Below, piece after piece: positions 51,024-62,427 of a stretch of DNA of 64,000 nucleotides. The number at the start of each line of letters is the position of its first letter. Position 1 is the first letter of the stretch. Origin of the DNA: Pyrenophora tritici-repentis (lineage: Eukaryota; Ascomycota; Dothideomycetes; Pleosporales; Pleosporaceae); assembly GCF_003171515.1 (NCBI RefSeq), contig NC_089398.1, positions 248,001-312,000 on the forward strand, in the 5' to 3' direction. Made by a program: the position numbers and the translations under genes. The notes below the pieces were generated by a model. The model saw nothing but the letters and a program-made list of their open reading frames with translations. It had not been told where the DNA came from and did not search any database.

Positions 51024-52222
51024 GATAATATCCAGTCCCTACTCTTGAAGGTTTGACTAGTTGGGACCAAACGAAACAGATGCCGGCTGTGTAGAAACGA
51101 ACAAAGACTCTAAACAGTAACACCAGGAGCACGACCAGAGCGCTCGGGTAATGTGGGGATAGAGACTATAAGACGGCATACAAGGTGCGCGAGCCAGAAG
51201 GAGAGCCATCGCATACATCAAGGGCAATAGCGGTAGAGGGATTTCTCGTGCAGGAATGTAGGCCCCGCAGCCGGGTGGTGGTCAGATAGAACCAATCAGA
51301 AGGGTTTTAGACGTCGGCGGTATCCGTGTGTTGATGAGCGGCGGTTATATTTTAGGTGGTTGGCTGTCTTTTGCTGTAAGCGCCAACGCTGGATACTCGC
51401 TTCAATCCTTGCCACGTTAGTATGAGATGAAAGCAGACGTGTACTGGGCTCCGATTCGTCAACAGGGTGTGCGCGCCCTGCGTTCGGGCAGCCGATGCGT
51501 GTGACTACGAGCTGGCGGCCCGCTGCAAGTTGACGATCTATTTCGAGCGCGACAACCAACAAAGCTTTTCTTTCCAAATGAGGCGACATGTTCTCTTTGA
51601 CAGTACCGTATACATGTTGTGAGCAAGGATCCGACAGTTTTTGGAGTACGGGGTTTGGGGTAGGAGAATGTCAATGCGACACCATTCCGCAATATACCGA
51701 CTGATGGATTCAGCGTTGTTGTGGGTTGGGGCTTAAGCCACCGAGCATCGGCGGTAAGGCGAGCGAGCTGCAGCGTCGTGATAGCCGCCCCTACCATTAG
51801 GGCACGTTAAGCCAAGACAAGCCCACGAGCTATCGCAAACCCCGCAGACGGTGAATAGAGTCTTGATGACTGCTTACAAGAGGCTGGAGACGTATCCCGA
51901 AGGCCCACCAGTCATCTGCTGGGTCTTCCGAATCACGGCCGCGTCTCGGTCCATCTGCAAGGCATGTGCGAAGTGATGTGCGATAGTGATGATGCGAGGC
52001 TTGAAATCAGGCCATGATGATTAAGAATAGAGTTAGCAATATGCAGTAGATGAAGTACGTAATCATGGCTCTCCTTGCTGCAGTGAGCATGTGGCTCGCG
52101 ACAACTCAGAGCGAGGCTTGAGGTGCAGGGTTTGCGCTAAGCTTATCGATAACCTTAATACAAGCGAAAAAAAGTTGGTACTTCGTCATCGCTCAGAGAA
52201 GAAGAACTTAGTCAAAGCCACG
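51024..52222. other. Divergent upstream region, no other gene seen
   Basis: Lies between the minus-strand Pro-rich gene and the plus-strand HGH1 gene. No supported frame, repeat or RNA gene was found in it. Confidence 0.4.
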
Positions 52223-53537
52223 ATGCCGACCGAATTAGAAGAGGTGAGAATGAAGTAAAAATGACTGGCTAAGTTCAAGACTAAGATCATTTCCCAGCTC
52301 GTAGAGTTTTTGCACCATGGCAATACACAGATTAGACAGACGGGTCAGCGCAACCCCTCCACCCCACTTCGCGACGAGGCTCACACTGTGCAGCTGCCGA
52401 ACATTTGCTCGGATATTCGCAGGCCAACACTGCATTATGGAAGCGCAACCAGCTAGAGCCCATTAGGGATCTTAAACTGCTTGTCAAAGACTATGCACCT
52501 ATAGCGAAGAATGCCCTGACCATCCTCATCAACGTCTCCGCCGACGGCGAGGTGCAAAAGGCGCTGGCCAAGGATGATGAATTTCTCGAGACGCTACTAT
52601 CGCGGATAACTGTATGTCAGTTTCCCAAACGTAAGAGAGCGATCCGACCTGACTTGTGTAGAATCCGAAAGAGCAGAATGCGAATGAAATCGCCATGCTC
52701 CTCGCCAACATGGCCAAGGACGACTCCTTACAGCGCGTATTGGAGCTGAAGCGGGATGTACCAAAAGAACTATCCAAGTCGACATGGGCCATGGACCAGC
52801 TCATGGACTGCTTTGTCAAGGGTGCAGCAGGCGCATACAACAAGCACGCAGACTTTGACTACCTATCCTACTTCTTCGCCGACCTAGCCAAGTTCCCCAA
52901 AGCACGCGAATACCTCATAACACCCCAAGAGCACGACGATAACGTCATACCGATCACCAAGATCCAAGTCTTTACAGATCACGCCTCACACATCCGACGC
53001 CTCGGTGTAGCCTCGACGATTAAGAACGTTGCTTTCCACGTACCCGCGCACCCAGTACTTCTCTCAAACCTGTCCGAAGACCCGAACCTACCCCCTCCAT
53101 CGATTGGCGCAAATCTCCTGCCATACATTCTCCTCCCCCTCATGGGGCCGGAAGAGTACGCAGACGACGACACAGAAGGCATGTTGGACGAGCTACAACT
53201 ACTCGAGCCGGACAAGGCGCGCGAATCCGACGTCGAGATCATGAAGACACATCTAGAGACGCTGCTTCTGTTAAGCACGACAAAGGAAAGCAGAGAGGTG
53301 TTGAGGCGGGTAAAGGTTTATCCTATCGTTAGGGAGTGTCACATGCACGTTGATGACGAGGGTGTACAAGAAGCGTGCGATCGTGTGGTACAGATTCTCA
53401 TGCGAAGAGAAGAGGGCGAGGAGGAGGATATTCCCGACATGGCAAGTGCAGGTGGTAGTGGAAAACTGATGGCCTTGGACAACGGACAGGCGGCGGAAGA
53501 AGAAGACGAAGACGAGAAAATCGTCGACATTGTCTAA
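52223..53537 (+). CDS. HGH1: HGH1 family protein (eEF2 folding factor)
   Basis: Exons 52223-52243, 52298-52343, 52394-52611 and 52662-53537 give 386 aa, close to yeast Hgh1 (about 390 aa). The protein is built of armadillo-like helices: an N-terminal DUF383 region ('LVEFLHHGNTQIRQTAAEHLLGYS', 'YAPIAKNALTILINVS') and a C-terminal DUF384 region ('HIRRLGVASTIKNVAFH', 'ILLPLMGPEEY'). Yeast Hgh1 works with TRiC/CCT and Hsp90 in folding translation elongation factor 2 in the cytosol; the same role is inferred here. The C-terminus is strongly acidic ('EEEDEDEKIVDIV'). The first exon is only seven codons, but its splice site and the phases agree. Confidence 0.92.
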
Positions 53538-53880
53538 TTACAGAATACACAAATACTCCGACACTGGACAGTTGCTTTTTTACAATCAACCGATGTCTTG
53601 TACCCACTTCTCGGGCTAATTGTGTGATTGGGCGGCGATAACGGATATAACAGACTACACCGTTCTCGCCCCCCACCCCGTTTCCGGCTCCTCATTAATG
53701 GATACTTGCCGACGTCTAGTCTAAAGCGGAATATATCCCGTCATGGATTTTATGTGAATCGGCTGTCTTCTTCCTTTTACACGTGTATGCATTGTGTTAT
53801 ATGTTAAGTTGCGTCCGCTGGTATATGTTGTGTCTTGTATAGATTAGCAAGAGTAGGATGCGTACGACATTGAACACGCT
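53538..53880. other. Intergenic gap of about 340 bp
   Basis: 3' end of HGH1 and promoter of the MFS gene; nothing else is visible. Confidence 0.4.
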
Positions 53881-55552
53881 ATGACATCAGTGGAACCGAC
53901 GGCGAGTGGGGCAGGAGAGACGGCGACGACGTCTACCAACGAGACGGTGTCATCAACGGCCATGGGGATAAAAGGTGTAGAAGACGTAATTAAAGAAGAT
54001 GGACACGATGCAGGAATCGAACAAGAAGAAGTAGACAAGCAGCCGTCGATACTACAAAGAGCATGGACAATCCTAACATGGACGCCACCAAACTGTCGTT
54101 ACGATCCCAATAAACCACCCCAGTTTTCCATGAGCTGTAAGTAAAGCCACCCACATCAGACCATTGAGTTGCCATCCTCAATCCAGAAACACCTCGTTAC
54201 AATTCCACCACACACACACACACAAACCTTTTCACTCCTCCAACACCCCACCGAACTGACAAACTACTAGTAAACATTCTCTTCGCCTTCGCCGGCGGCT
54301 TCACAGTAGCAAACCTCTATTACAACCACCCCATCCTCAACCTCCTCGCGCACTCCTTCTCCGTCCCCCCCGACCGCGTATCTCAAATCCCCACCGTCAT
54401 GCAAGCCGGCTACGCGTTTGGATTAATCTTCCTCTGCCCGTTGGGTGACATCCTCCCGCGTCGGCCTTTTGTCTGCGGATTGGTGTTTTTTACGGCTACG
54501 TTGTGGTTCGTCTTCCCCTCCCCATTTAGCTTAGAGATTATGCTAACCAGACGGTGGATTTTAGGTTAGTCCTGTGTATTACGACTGATTTGAATACTTT
54601 TACCGCGATTTCTTTCCTCGTGGCTACCACGACAGTAACCCCCCAACTCATGCTCCCCCTCGTCGGCGACCTCGCACCACCGCACCGTCGCGCTTCAGCT
54701 CTTAGTATAATCGTCTCAGGCCTCATGCTCGGTGTGCTAATCGCCCGCGTGCTATCCGGTACAATCGCCGCGTACACAACCTGGCGCGCTGTGTACTGGA
54801 TGTCCCTCGGATTGCAATACGTGATTTTCATCCTGCTATGGTGCTTCATGCCAGACTACCCAAGTACAAACCCCGCCGGCGTACGGTACTGGCGGCTTAT
54901 CGCTGATTTACCGGGGATGCTGGTGAAATATCCCGTTCTGCTACAAGCCTGTGCAGCGGGCATGTTGACGAGTGCGCCGTTTACGGCGTTTTGGACGACG
55001 TTGACGTTTTTACTGTCATCACCCCCTTATAACTATTCTCCCCTGCCGATTGGCTTATTTGGCCTGTTAGGTATATCGGCCATGCTCCTCTCCCCCCTTT
55101 ACACACACCACGTATCCGACCGCTACACCCTCCCCCCGCACTACACCGCCCTCCTCGGCCTGTCCATCTCCCTCGTCGGCACCACACTCGGCACGGCCCT
55201 AGGCCCCATCAGCCTCGCAGGCCCGGTGCTACAAACCCTGCTCATGGACTTTGGGAATCAAACCGCGCAGATTGCGAATCGGACGAGGATTTATGAGGTT
55301 GAGCCTAAGAGGCGGAATGGTGTGAATACCGTGTTTATGGTTTGTACGTTTTGTGGGCAGCTGGTGGGGACAGCAGCGGGGAGTAGGGCGTTTGTGGTGG
55401 GGGGTGGAGGGCGAGTGGGGGGTTGGGGGTTGCGTGTGTGGGAGGGGCGATTTTGGTTATGGTTGTTAGGGGGCCGTGGGAGAGGGGGTGGGTTGGTTGG
55501 GGGGTGGGTGGGGGATGAGGAGGAGGGATGGGGATGTGGATGTGAGGGATGA
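53881..55552 (+). CDS. Major facilitator superfamily transporter (DHA type) with probable C-terminal frameshift
   Basis: Exons 53881-54136, 54271-54505 and 54565-55552 give 492 aa as sequenced. After a hydrophilic N-terminus of about 65 residues, membrane helices begin with 'LNILFAFAGGFTVANLYYNHP'. The MFS loop signature is seen as 'PLGDILPRRPF', and later helices include 'YWMSLGLQYVIFILLW'. Such drug:H+ antiporter-like proteins export small molecules at the plasma membrane; the substrate is unknown. The last about 55 codons are Gly/Trp-rich nonsense. From the G run at 55399-55404 the next frame instead encodes a normal final helix ('GVACVGGAILVMVVRGPWERG') and stops at 55518. One G has been lost, by mutation or by sequencing error. 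Confidence 0.82.
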
Positions 55553-55936
55553 AGAGATGGGTGGTGCTGGTCATACTGGGGATGAGAAGGGACTGGAGGT
55601 AGGGGTGAGACAGAGTCCGGTGGAGAGTGTGAGTGTAAGTCCAAGTGTAAGTGTTGGAGCGAGTGAAAAGGGAGAAGGGGAAGACGAGATTAAAACTGTG
55701 CGGTAGAGACAGCACCAAGTAGTATCTACATGTCCAGTCTTTGTATTGATATGATATCCACAGTCTGAAGACTACGACCTTGATGATAGTTCCATCTCAT
55801 TGCCCTTTCTGAACCCCCCTGAACCCTCAAGATGCCATTCTTAATGCCAATCCCATTCATGCCCATGCCAAACAAACTCCAAAGTGCAACCAACCCATCC
55901 CTATCATACAAACCACCCCTCAAAACCAAACCATGC
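55553..55936. other. Gap between convergent genes
   Basis: Holds the 3' ends of the MFS and TFIIF genes. A short repeat of gtaagtgt/ccaagtgt type is near 55630-55655. Confidence 0.4.
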
Positions 55937-58042
55937 CTACGTAGTCTTGGGCGCACTCCCCCCAGTCATATACGCACTAATATGCTCATCCGACGGCATA
56001 GCCGGAAGCGGCGTCAACCAGCTCTTGGCTTTATCAAAGCTCGAAACCGCCTTGACCAACTTGATAAACATTTGCGTATTAGTCTTGTCGACACGGCCCT
56101 TGAACTTGGCAATGAGGTTTTGAATATTCATGCCTTGAGGGGGGAGTGAGTCGTAGATTTCTCTGGCCGAGGGGAGGGCTTGTCTGGCGGGTGCGGCAGT
56201 GGTCGTGGTGGTGGGACTAGCTGCGCGGCTGCCGTTTCCTGCGGCGGGACTGCCTGCGCGGCTGGCGCCTGGGGTGGCGCTGGGTGTGTTTCCAATCATA
56301 ATGCGGTTCTTTTCTTTCTTGTCCTTTTTGCGCTTCTTGCCCGCGTCTGTCATTTCGCTGTCGCTGCCGGAGCCGGCGCCCTTAAAGCTGCCGAGGGTTG
56401 ACTTTCGTGTCCCGTCGGCGAGCTTTTCAGAATGCTTCTTCTTGTGCTTCTTGCGTGATGACTCGTTGCCACTGGCTTCTGAGAGGTTGGGTGAGCCGGG
56501 TCGCTTCTTACTCTTCCCGTCGTTCGCCTTGTGGTTCCCTGAGGGGGTGTTGGCCTTTGTCGATGTGCCAGAAGCCATGGCGCCGCCCTCGACAGCCTTG
56601 CCATTTTGCTCGGCTGCCTTCTTCTCTGCCTCTTCCTTGGCTTGCTGTCGCTCCGTCTCTGAATCGGTGTCGGATTCGCTTTCGGTAATGTACGGGTTCT
56701 CGGGGTCGCTGTCGAGATAATCATACTGCTTCTCACGCTTGGCCAGCTGTTTCCTCGTGCTCTTCTCAGACGCCTTGGTCAACTCTGCCAATCTCCGCTC
56801 TTCCTCCTCCTTTCGTGCTAGCAGTTGCTCGTCTGGTCGATCCCACAGTGCGGCTTGCAATTGGTCACGCTTCAGCTTTTCAGCTGCCTCTTTGACGTCT
56901 TGTTCTTCACCTTCGAAGAGTCCATTGAGACCCTCTTCGTCATCAGCAAAATCTTCTTCGAGGTTAAAGTCAATGTCGTCGGCATCAGCCTCACGCTTGA
57001 CGAAGCCGCCCATGTCGTCATCGTTGCGCTCTCGCTTGATCCGACCCTCGTCGTCTGCACCACCACCCACGCGAGTGCGCACTCCACTCCACAACTTTGC
57101 CTCATCCTCAGCCTTGACACGCTGGGCCTGGCGCCTCTCCAGTTCGGCGAAGAACCTAGGTCCGCCGCTCTCAAGCTTCGTCACGAGCTTGTCCATATCA
57201 TCGCTACCAGCCTTGACCTTGTTCTTAACGTTGAATCGGTACCAACGCTCCATGGGCGCCAATTGTATGGCAGTTTGGATATTGCCGGGGTTTGTAGTTG
57301 ACAGCATGACGTGCGTCTCGGACATTTCAGACTCGTAGGTGCCCACCCACGTCTGTTTGTTCTCATAATCCTCCAAGTGCCACGGCAGCGTCTCTTCGTA
57401 ACGGAGCAGTTGTCGCTTCTTAGCCTCTGGAGTGTCGTCAGGTCGGTACTTTTGCTCCGTCTTCTTATGAAAGGCAGGAGGCTTCTTGGTGCCAGTAGGT
57501 GCAATCTTGGCCTGGTTCTCCTCGCGAACCTTGCGACGCTCCTCCTTTTGGAGTTCAATGCGCTCGCGTTCCTTGGTTTCTTCCATGTCTTCCCTGGTAT
57601 CCTCTTCCTCGTAGTGCGAACCTACACCGCTTGGAGGCGCGCGGGGATCTCGGCGGTGGAGCTTGATCGGGGGCGCAAACTGCTTCTCATCCTGGATATC
57701 GACGTGACTCTTGCTCTGCAGGCGCATCACGTGGTGCCGCAGCTCCTTCAAGTTCTTGCGGCTCACAATAAGCGGGAAGACGTGGGCGCCTTGGTTTATA
57801 AACTCCTGTTTGAGCTCCTCCTTGGACCGCGCACCGTTTTCTGCGGTGGGAACCGTCTTCTTGGCCTCGTTCATCTGCGACAATGACACCAAAGGCTTCG
57901 TGATGTTTTGGAGCGGCCGGCGGGGTTTGCGCAAGACGTCTGCCTGGGGACGCGGGCGACGGCGACGAACAGGCTGGCCATTGGCGGCGACGGGCGCGGC
58001 AGGCGCGACGGACGGCGGGTTACCGTTCATGTTGCCGTTCAT
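55937..58042 (-). CDS. TFG1: Transcription factor IIF large subunit (RAP74/Tfg1)
   Basis: Single exon, 701 aa. The N-terminal TFIIF alpha dimerisation domain is split in two, at about 84-125 ('GAHVFPLIVSRKNLKELRHH') and 218-276 ('LPWHLEDYENKQTWVGTYE', 'MERWYRFNVKN'), with a charged insert between. A long acidic and Lys-rich linker follows (about 280-620), including Ser/Asp repeats typical of this subunit. The C-terminal winged helix at about 625-690 ('SAREIYDSLPPQGMNIQNLI', 'FIKLVKAVSSFD') is the part that contacts the CTD phosphatase Fcp1 in other species. The protein acts in the nucleus in RNA polymerase II initiation and elongation. ATG 58042 is the first in the frame; it is divergent from the Cid1-family gene. 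Confidence 0.93.
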   Translation of the reverse strand: MNGNMNGNPPSVAPAAPVAANGQPVRRRRPRPQADVLRKPRRPLQNITKPLVSLSQMNEAKKTVPTAENGARSKEELKQEFINQGAHVFPLIVSRKNLKELRHHVMRLQSKSHVDIQDEKQFAPPIKLHRRDPRAPPSGVGSHYEEEDTREDMEETKERERIELQKEERRKVREENQAKIAPTGTKKPPAFHKKTEQKYRPDDTPEAKKRQLLRYEETLPWHLEDYENKQTWVGTYESEMSETHVMLSTTNPGNIQTAIQLAPMERWYRFNVKNKVKAGSDDMDKLVTKLESGGPRFFAELERRQAQRVKAEDEAKLWSGVRTRVGGGADDEGRIKRERNDDDMGGFVKREADADDIDFNLEEDFADDEEGLNGLFEGEEQDVKEAAEKLKRDQLQAALWDRPDEQLLARKEEEERRLAELTKASEKSTRKQLAKREKQYDYLDSDPENPYITESESDTDSETERQQAKEEAEKKAAEQNGKAVEGGAMASGTSTKANTPSGNHKANDGKSKKRPGSPNLSEASGNESSRKKHKKKHSEKLADGTRKSTLGSFKGAGSGSDSEMTDAGKKRKKDKKEKNRIMIGNTPSATPGASRAGSPAAGNGSRAASPTTTTTAAPARQALPSAREIYDSLPPQGMNIQNLIAKFKGRVDKTNTQMFIKLVKAVSSFDKAKSWLTPLPAMPSDEHISAYMTGGSAPKTT

Positions 58043-58561
58043 ATCGGGGATAATTGAAGCGATGATGAGGGCAAGAAATGAAGGTAAAGGTGGTGGGTGG
58101 AGGATAAAGAGAGCGACAAGACCAAGTCGCCTGTCTCAACGAAGCCTCCAAAGGCCGCAGCGGTTGGAACGTCACAGCGCTGCGCTAGCACTGTAAACGA
58201 GCTAGCGCGCCAAGCCAGACTTTCCCTCTTGTGAATCGCTGACTCGGCAGTCCCATGGAACAGTGACACTACAAGTACCTGCATCGCAAAGCACTGGTCG
58301 ATTTTCCATGTTACCCCTCTTCGCTTCCTTTTGGGCATTTCCGTAGCTTGAAGTGGTCGCGCGGGGAGCAAGATAGATTAGGCATCAGCCTCACACCTGC
58401 AGCTCCTTCAGCTCGAATTCACAAACATCCATCACGTGCGACAAACGACTACTCCAAACGACTACTGCGTGCTTGTCGCCTGATGCTTGCGTAGAAAAGG
58501 TTGTGTAGCGGAATCTTGCCGCATCTTCAATTCACATCCCAATTTACACTAAACCGACATC
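58043..58561. promoter_or_regulatory. Divergent promoter region of TFIIF and the Cid1-family gene
   Basis: A 519-bp region from which both genes start outward. No element beyond normal promoter content was identified. Confidence 0.4.
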
Positions 58562-60472
58562 ATGGAACAACAAAATGCGCCCCAGTTGAGTGGGCTCGAG
58601 GGTCAGTTGCGCAGCATGATTCTCGACAATGTCAACATGGCCGGCCAAGAGAGCCAATCAACACAGAGAGGACGAGGGAGAGGGCGAGGACGGGGCCAAG
58701 GGCGGGGACGTGGGCGGGGACGTGGTGGTCATTTCGTCGACGATGCCAACCCTCCCAGTCAAGACCAGTGGCGTCAGAACCCTTCACTCCCAAGCAGAGC
58801 AAGAGGAGGCGGTCGAGTCTGGGACATGTCAGCTCCCGCACGCGGTCAACATCCGCCGAGAGTTCTCCAACGCCCGCATTACCCATCGCCAGGTCAAGCC
58901 CAAACAGGCCCGACCTTTTCACAACATTCCCAGCCACAAACAACATATGCACCACGAACACCCCAACCGAGAGAGAATCCCTTGGTTCAGATTGAGCATC
59001 TAGACCGAATAGCTGCAGAGGAGATTACCAAGGTTGAAATGTCCACGTCTGAAATCGAAGAAAAGGAAGACTTTAGAAAGTATCTAGAGACGATTATGCA
59101 ACAAGCCTTTGCTAAGTACTACTCTGGAGACATTGAGAACATCTCACTGGTCGGCTTCGGTAGTCTGGCTTCTGGATTTGGCATGCCTGGCTCAGACATG
59201 GACCTCGCTGTTGTACCAACATACAGGGATCCAGCCAGAGCCAACGATTTCTCCATTGATCGAGGTATCCCACGTCTACTAGAGCGAGCAGTACTTGATG
59301 CCAAGCTGGGCGGTCGCCTACTCACGCGGACACGAGTGCCTATACTGAAGATATGTCAAAGCCCAACAGAGACTCTTTACACGGCCCTCTTTGAAGAACG
59401 CCAAAAGTGGGATGAGCTTCCTGATGAGGAAAAGTACCCTTCAGACGCAACACGGTCGTTTGTACAGCCAAAGCCTGCAGCAAATCACCAGGTACCACCT
59501 ACTCCACAGGTGGATGCTGCTAAGTTTGTGACCAACTTTCCGACACTAGGCACTACAGCACCTACAAAGAACAGTTTGCAGGCCCCAAAGACTGAGGTCA
59601 AGTCGCCTACGACAGAGACATCTAGTGTAACCAACGACAAGGCAAAGAAGGACCAAAACCAGCGCTCTGGAAAGCAATGGTCACGTGAAAAAGTAGTCGG
59701 GCCTCTCGACTTCCCAAAGACCGGCTGCGGAATCCAATGTGACATCAACTTTGAGAACCCACTTGGAATCCACAACACCCACATGCTCAAATGCTACTCA
59801 CTGACGGATCCCCGCGTGCGGCCAATGGTCCTCTTCGTAAAGTCATGGGCCAAGCGTCGCAAAGTCAACAGCGCCTATTCCGGGACCCTCTCTTCCTACG
59901 GCTGGGTACTCATGGTGCTGCACTACCTCGTCAACATCGCCTATCCACCGGTATGTCCAAACCTACAGCTCATAGCCAAGAAACCAGAACACACAACGAC
60001 GCGAATCATCTCAGGCTACCAAGTCCGCTTCTGGCGCCACGAGCATGAAATCATCCACAGCGCCCAAACGGGGCAGTTGACAGAAAACAAGGAATCTCTC
60101 GGTTCGCTCCTACGAGGGTTTTTCCAATACTACGCTTCGCTCTCTGGATACAATTACCCGCGACCGCCACAGTTCCACTGGACTAATGAGGTCTTGTCGC
60201 TGCGCACACCGGGTGGCATCTTGACCAAGCAGGCCAAGGGGTGGGTTAGCGCGACTACAAAGATTACGGCGGAGAAGAAGGTTACGAATCGGTATTTGTT
60301 CGCCATTGAGGATCCCTTCGAGGTTGATCACAATGTCGCGAGGACAGTGACGCATCGTGGTATCGTTACGATTCGAGATGAGTTTCGCAGGGCGTGGAGG
60401 ATTGTTAGGGCTGTGGGGCAGGGGTTTCCGCCTGAAGGTGGTATCTTTGATGAGGTTTTCGAGTATGACTGA
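58562..60472 (+). CDS. Cid1-family nucleotidyltransferase (non-canonical poly(A)/poly(U) polymerase)
   Basis: Single exon, 636 aa. An N-terminal Arg-Gly repeat tract (about 36-56) suggests RNA binding. The polymerase-beta-like catalytic domain begins with the signature 'GFGSLASGFGMPGSDMDLAVV', whose acidic pair is D212 and D214; the third catalytic Asp is D394 in 'GIQCDINFENPLG'. A disordered insert of about 120 residues (263-385, rich in Pro, Thr and Lys) separates these. The central helical domain ('YGWVLMVLHYLVN') and PAP-associated region ('LGSLLRGFFQYYASL') follow, ending in 'IEDPFEVDHNVARTV'. Such enzymes add A or U tails to RNA for decay or quality control. Which nucleotide is used cannot be told with confidence. 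Confidence 0.9.
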   Translation: MEQQNAPQLSGLEGQLRSMILDNVNMAGQESQSTQRGRGRGRGRGQGRGRGRGRGGHFVDDANPPSQDQWRQNPSLPSRARGGGRVWDMSAPARGQHPPRVLQRPHYPSPGQAQTGPTFSQHSQPQTTYAPRTPQPRENPLVQIEHLDRIAAEEITKVEMSTSEIEEKEDFRKYLETIMQQAFAKYYSGDIENISLVGFGSLASGFGMPGSDMDLAVVPTYRDPARANDFSIDRGIPRLLERAVLDAKLGGRLLTRTRVPILKICQSPTETLYTALFEERQKWDELPDEEKYPSDATRSFVQPKPAANHQVPPTPQVDAAKFVTNFPTLGTTAPTKNSLQAPKTEVKSPTTETSSVTNDKAKKDQNQRSGKQWSREKVVGPLDFPKTGCGIQCDINFENPLGIHNTHMLKCYSLTDPRVRPMVLFVKSWAKRRKVNSAYSGTLSSYGWVLMVLHYLVNIAYPPVCPNLQLIAKKPEHTTTRIISGYQVRFWRHEHEIIHSAQTGQLTENKESLGSLLRGFFQYYASLSGYNYPRPPQFHWTNEVLSLRTPGGILTKQAKGWVSATTKITAEKKVTNRYLFAIEDPFEVDHNVARTVTHRGIVTIRDEFRRAWRIVRAVGQGFPPEGGIFDEVFEYD

Positions 60473-61056
60473 GCGGCGCGGCCGGTATAGAAGCTGAAAG
60501 AGACTGTAGGATATGTTTTCTAATCTAAGTCTTGGTGGGAGAAGAGCAAGGGTGGGGTTGGACAGGAGATGGGTGGGATTATCGAGTGTAACAATGTCTC
60601 GGGTAACAAGGTGGATCTATGGACACCGTGATTGATGACTTGATGAGATATGAAATGCGATGATGAAATATAGAATAAAAGTAGTTTTCCACTCTGCAGA
60701 CTAGCATAGTCGATGCTGCATATCAAAAGACGTGGCAGTCACCTCATTGTACAGATACAAAGGACAATCTTAGCGACTTGTTACTACATAAAGTCCATGT
60801 CATTGGTGTATCTTCCAAACGTTAATATCCCATATCATGCAACAAAAGTCACCCAAATACAATGCAAATATACCAGCTCCCTTTAGAAAACAACGCCACC
60901 GCGTCGCGAGGATTATATACCAGAAACCTCCCAATCTCTATCAAAAATAGAGACATGAACCATTGAGCAATTCTAGAGCCGTGAACATGACCATTATCAT
61001 AACAGCAACGCCATCAAATGCACCCTAAACGCCATGCTTACCACCAAAACCATCCG
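60473..61056. other. Gap between convergent genes
   Basis: Contains only the 3' ends of the flanking genes; nothing else was identified. Confidence 0.4.
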
Positions 61057-61722
61057 CTACTCATCATCTAAAATCGAGCTCGCCAACGGTCCAAAAAACG
61101 GAACCTCGTATCGATCCAACGTAGCAGCTACAACACACGTCAGCACATCCCATCCCATCTATCCCTCCCGTCTCCCCCCAAAAAAACCCAAACCTAGAAA
61201 AGAAATTCCAAACTCACCATCCCACCACGCCCTCCAAGCCAACCACGCCGCCACAAGCACATCCGCCCCCAACAACCCCCAACTAATCCAGCTCGACCAA
61301 CTAAAAAAAACGTGCACCACAAAAACCACACTAAATAGCAAACTACTCTGCCACGCGTGAAACCGCACGTAATCGCTCTGGTGCTCCAGTATCAAGAGGA
61401 GGACGGCGCCAGCGGGGGGCAGGAGCAGGTATGCGGCGCTGGCTTCGTAGTCGAGTGGGATGGAGAGCGAGGTGTTGAACATGGATATGGTGGTGCGGGG
61501 GTGGAGGAATGTGGTGCTGGGGAGGGGAGCGCGACGGGGTGTGTGAGGGAGGCGGCGAGGGCTGGAAGTAGTCGTGGTAGGTGGGCGTGCGGGTTGTGTG
61601 TGTGGTGCGGTCGAGGGAGGGGCGTGAGCGGTCGGTTGATGGGCGGGGGAGTGGAGGGGTGGGGGGGAGAGGGCGCGCGAGGCTTCGGGGGTATCTTGAT
61701 AGGGGGAGAAGTTTGCAGCCAT
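61057..61722 (-). CDS. Small conserved membrane protein (two exons)
   Basis: Minus strand, exons 61722-61218 and 61127-61057 with a 90-bp GT..AG intron, giving 191 aa. The first half is Pro/Thr/Ser-rich and disordered. The second half has two to three membrane helices with the conserved block 'ASAAYLLLPPAGAVLLLILE', then 'HQSDYVRFHAWQSSLLF' and 'VVFVVHVFFSWSSWISWGLL'. The C-terminus from the second exon ends 'DRYEVPFFGPLASSILDDE'. The 'DYVRFHAWQS' motif is typical of small DUF4870/UPF0132-like membrane proteins found in fungi; their function is unknown. ATG 61722 is preferred to 61854, which would add 44 low-complexity residues. It is divergent from the TANGO2 gene. Confidence 0.78.
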
Positions 61723-62427
61723 TGTGTGCGTGTTGCGTGTGTTTTGGCGTGTGGAGAGACTTTGAAGCTGATTGCTGTTAGAGTGGGTAGAGGTCAAGGT
61801 GTTGTGTTTTGGGTGGGCCGGCGTGACGTTTAGCAGGGATCTGAGCTCGAGCAATGGTGATCGGGGTAAGCTGACATGGACAGGGGTTGTCTTCGCTTAA
61901 CTAACCGCGTGCCGCACGTGCGTGGTTGTCGTTTTCGGCCTTCTCCGCGTTTTGTTACTCCGCGTGGGTGCTGCAGGAACGGGCGCGGGCGCGGGTGTGC
62001 CACGTCGTTGTCTGTGAGGGACTTGATTAAACTTCAGGTGTCATGACTAGACGTCGATCGAGAGAAACCACATATGCCATGTAGCATGTTTGAGTAAAAA
62101 CCCACACTAACAAGGCCCGAAGACCGCCCTTCTTCCGTCACTCCCACATCAGACGGCGTGTTCTGGGCTCAGGTGTTCTAACGTATCTCACCATGTTGTC
62201 GTCCCACCTCGCTCGACCGCCCGTGGCACCACCACCGTTGGAACCACGTATATCAACGAGTTTCCCTCGCTGGCAATCATTCTCACCGCTTCTCTCTGCT
62301 GCAGCTCGGAAAAGGTTATCTTGTTTGACCTGACCCGACCCTTTCCGATTTTCTGAGCGCCACCACGCAAACATCATCACACCACGTCCATCTCCAAGTC
62401 TTCATCGAGAACATCCATTGATTAATC
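61723..62427. promoter_or_regulatory. Divergent promoter region
   Basis: Separates the minus-strand membrane protein from the plus-strand TANGO2 gene. GC-rich near 61980-62000 (gggcgcgggcgcgggtg). No specific site is claimed. Confidence 0.4.
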
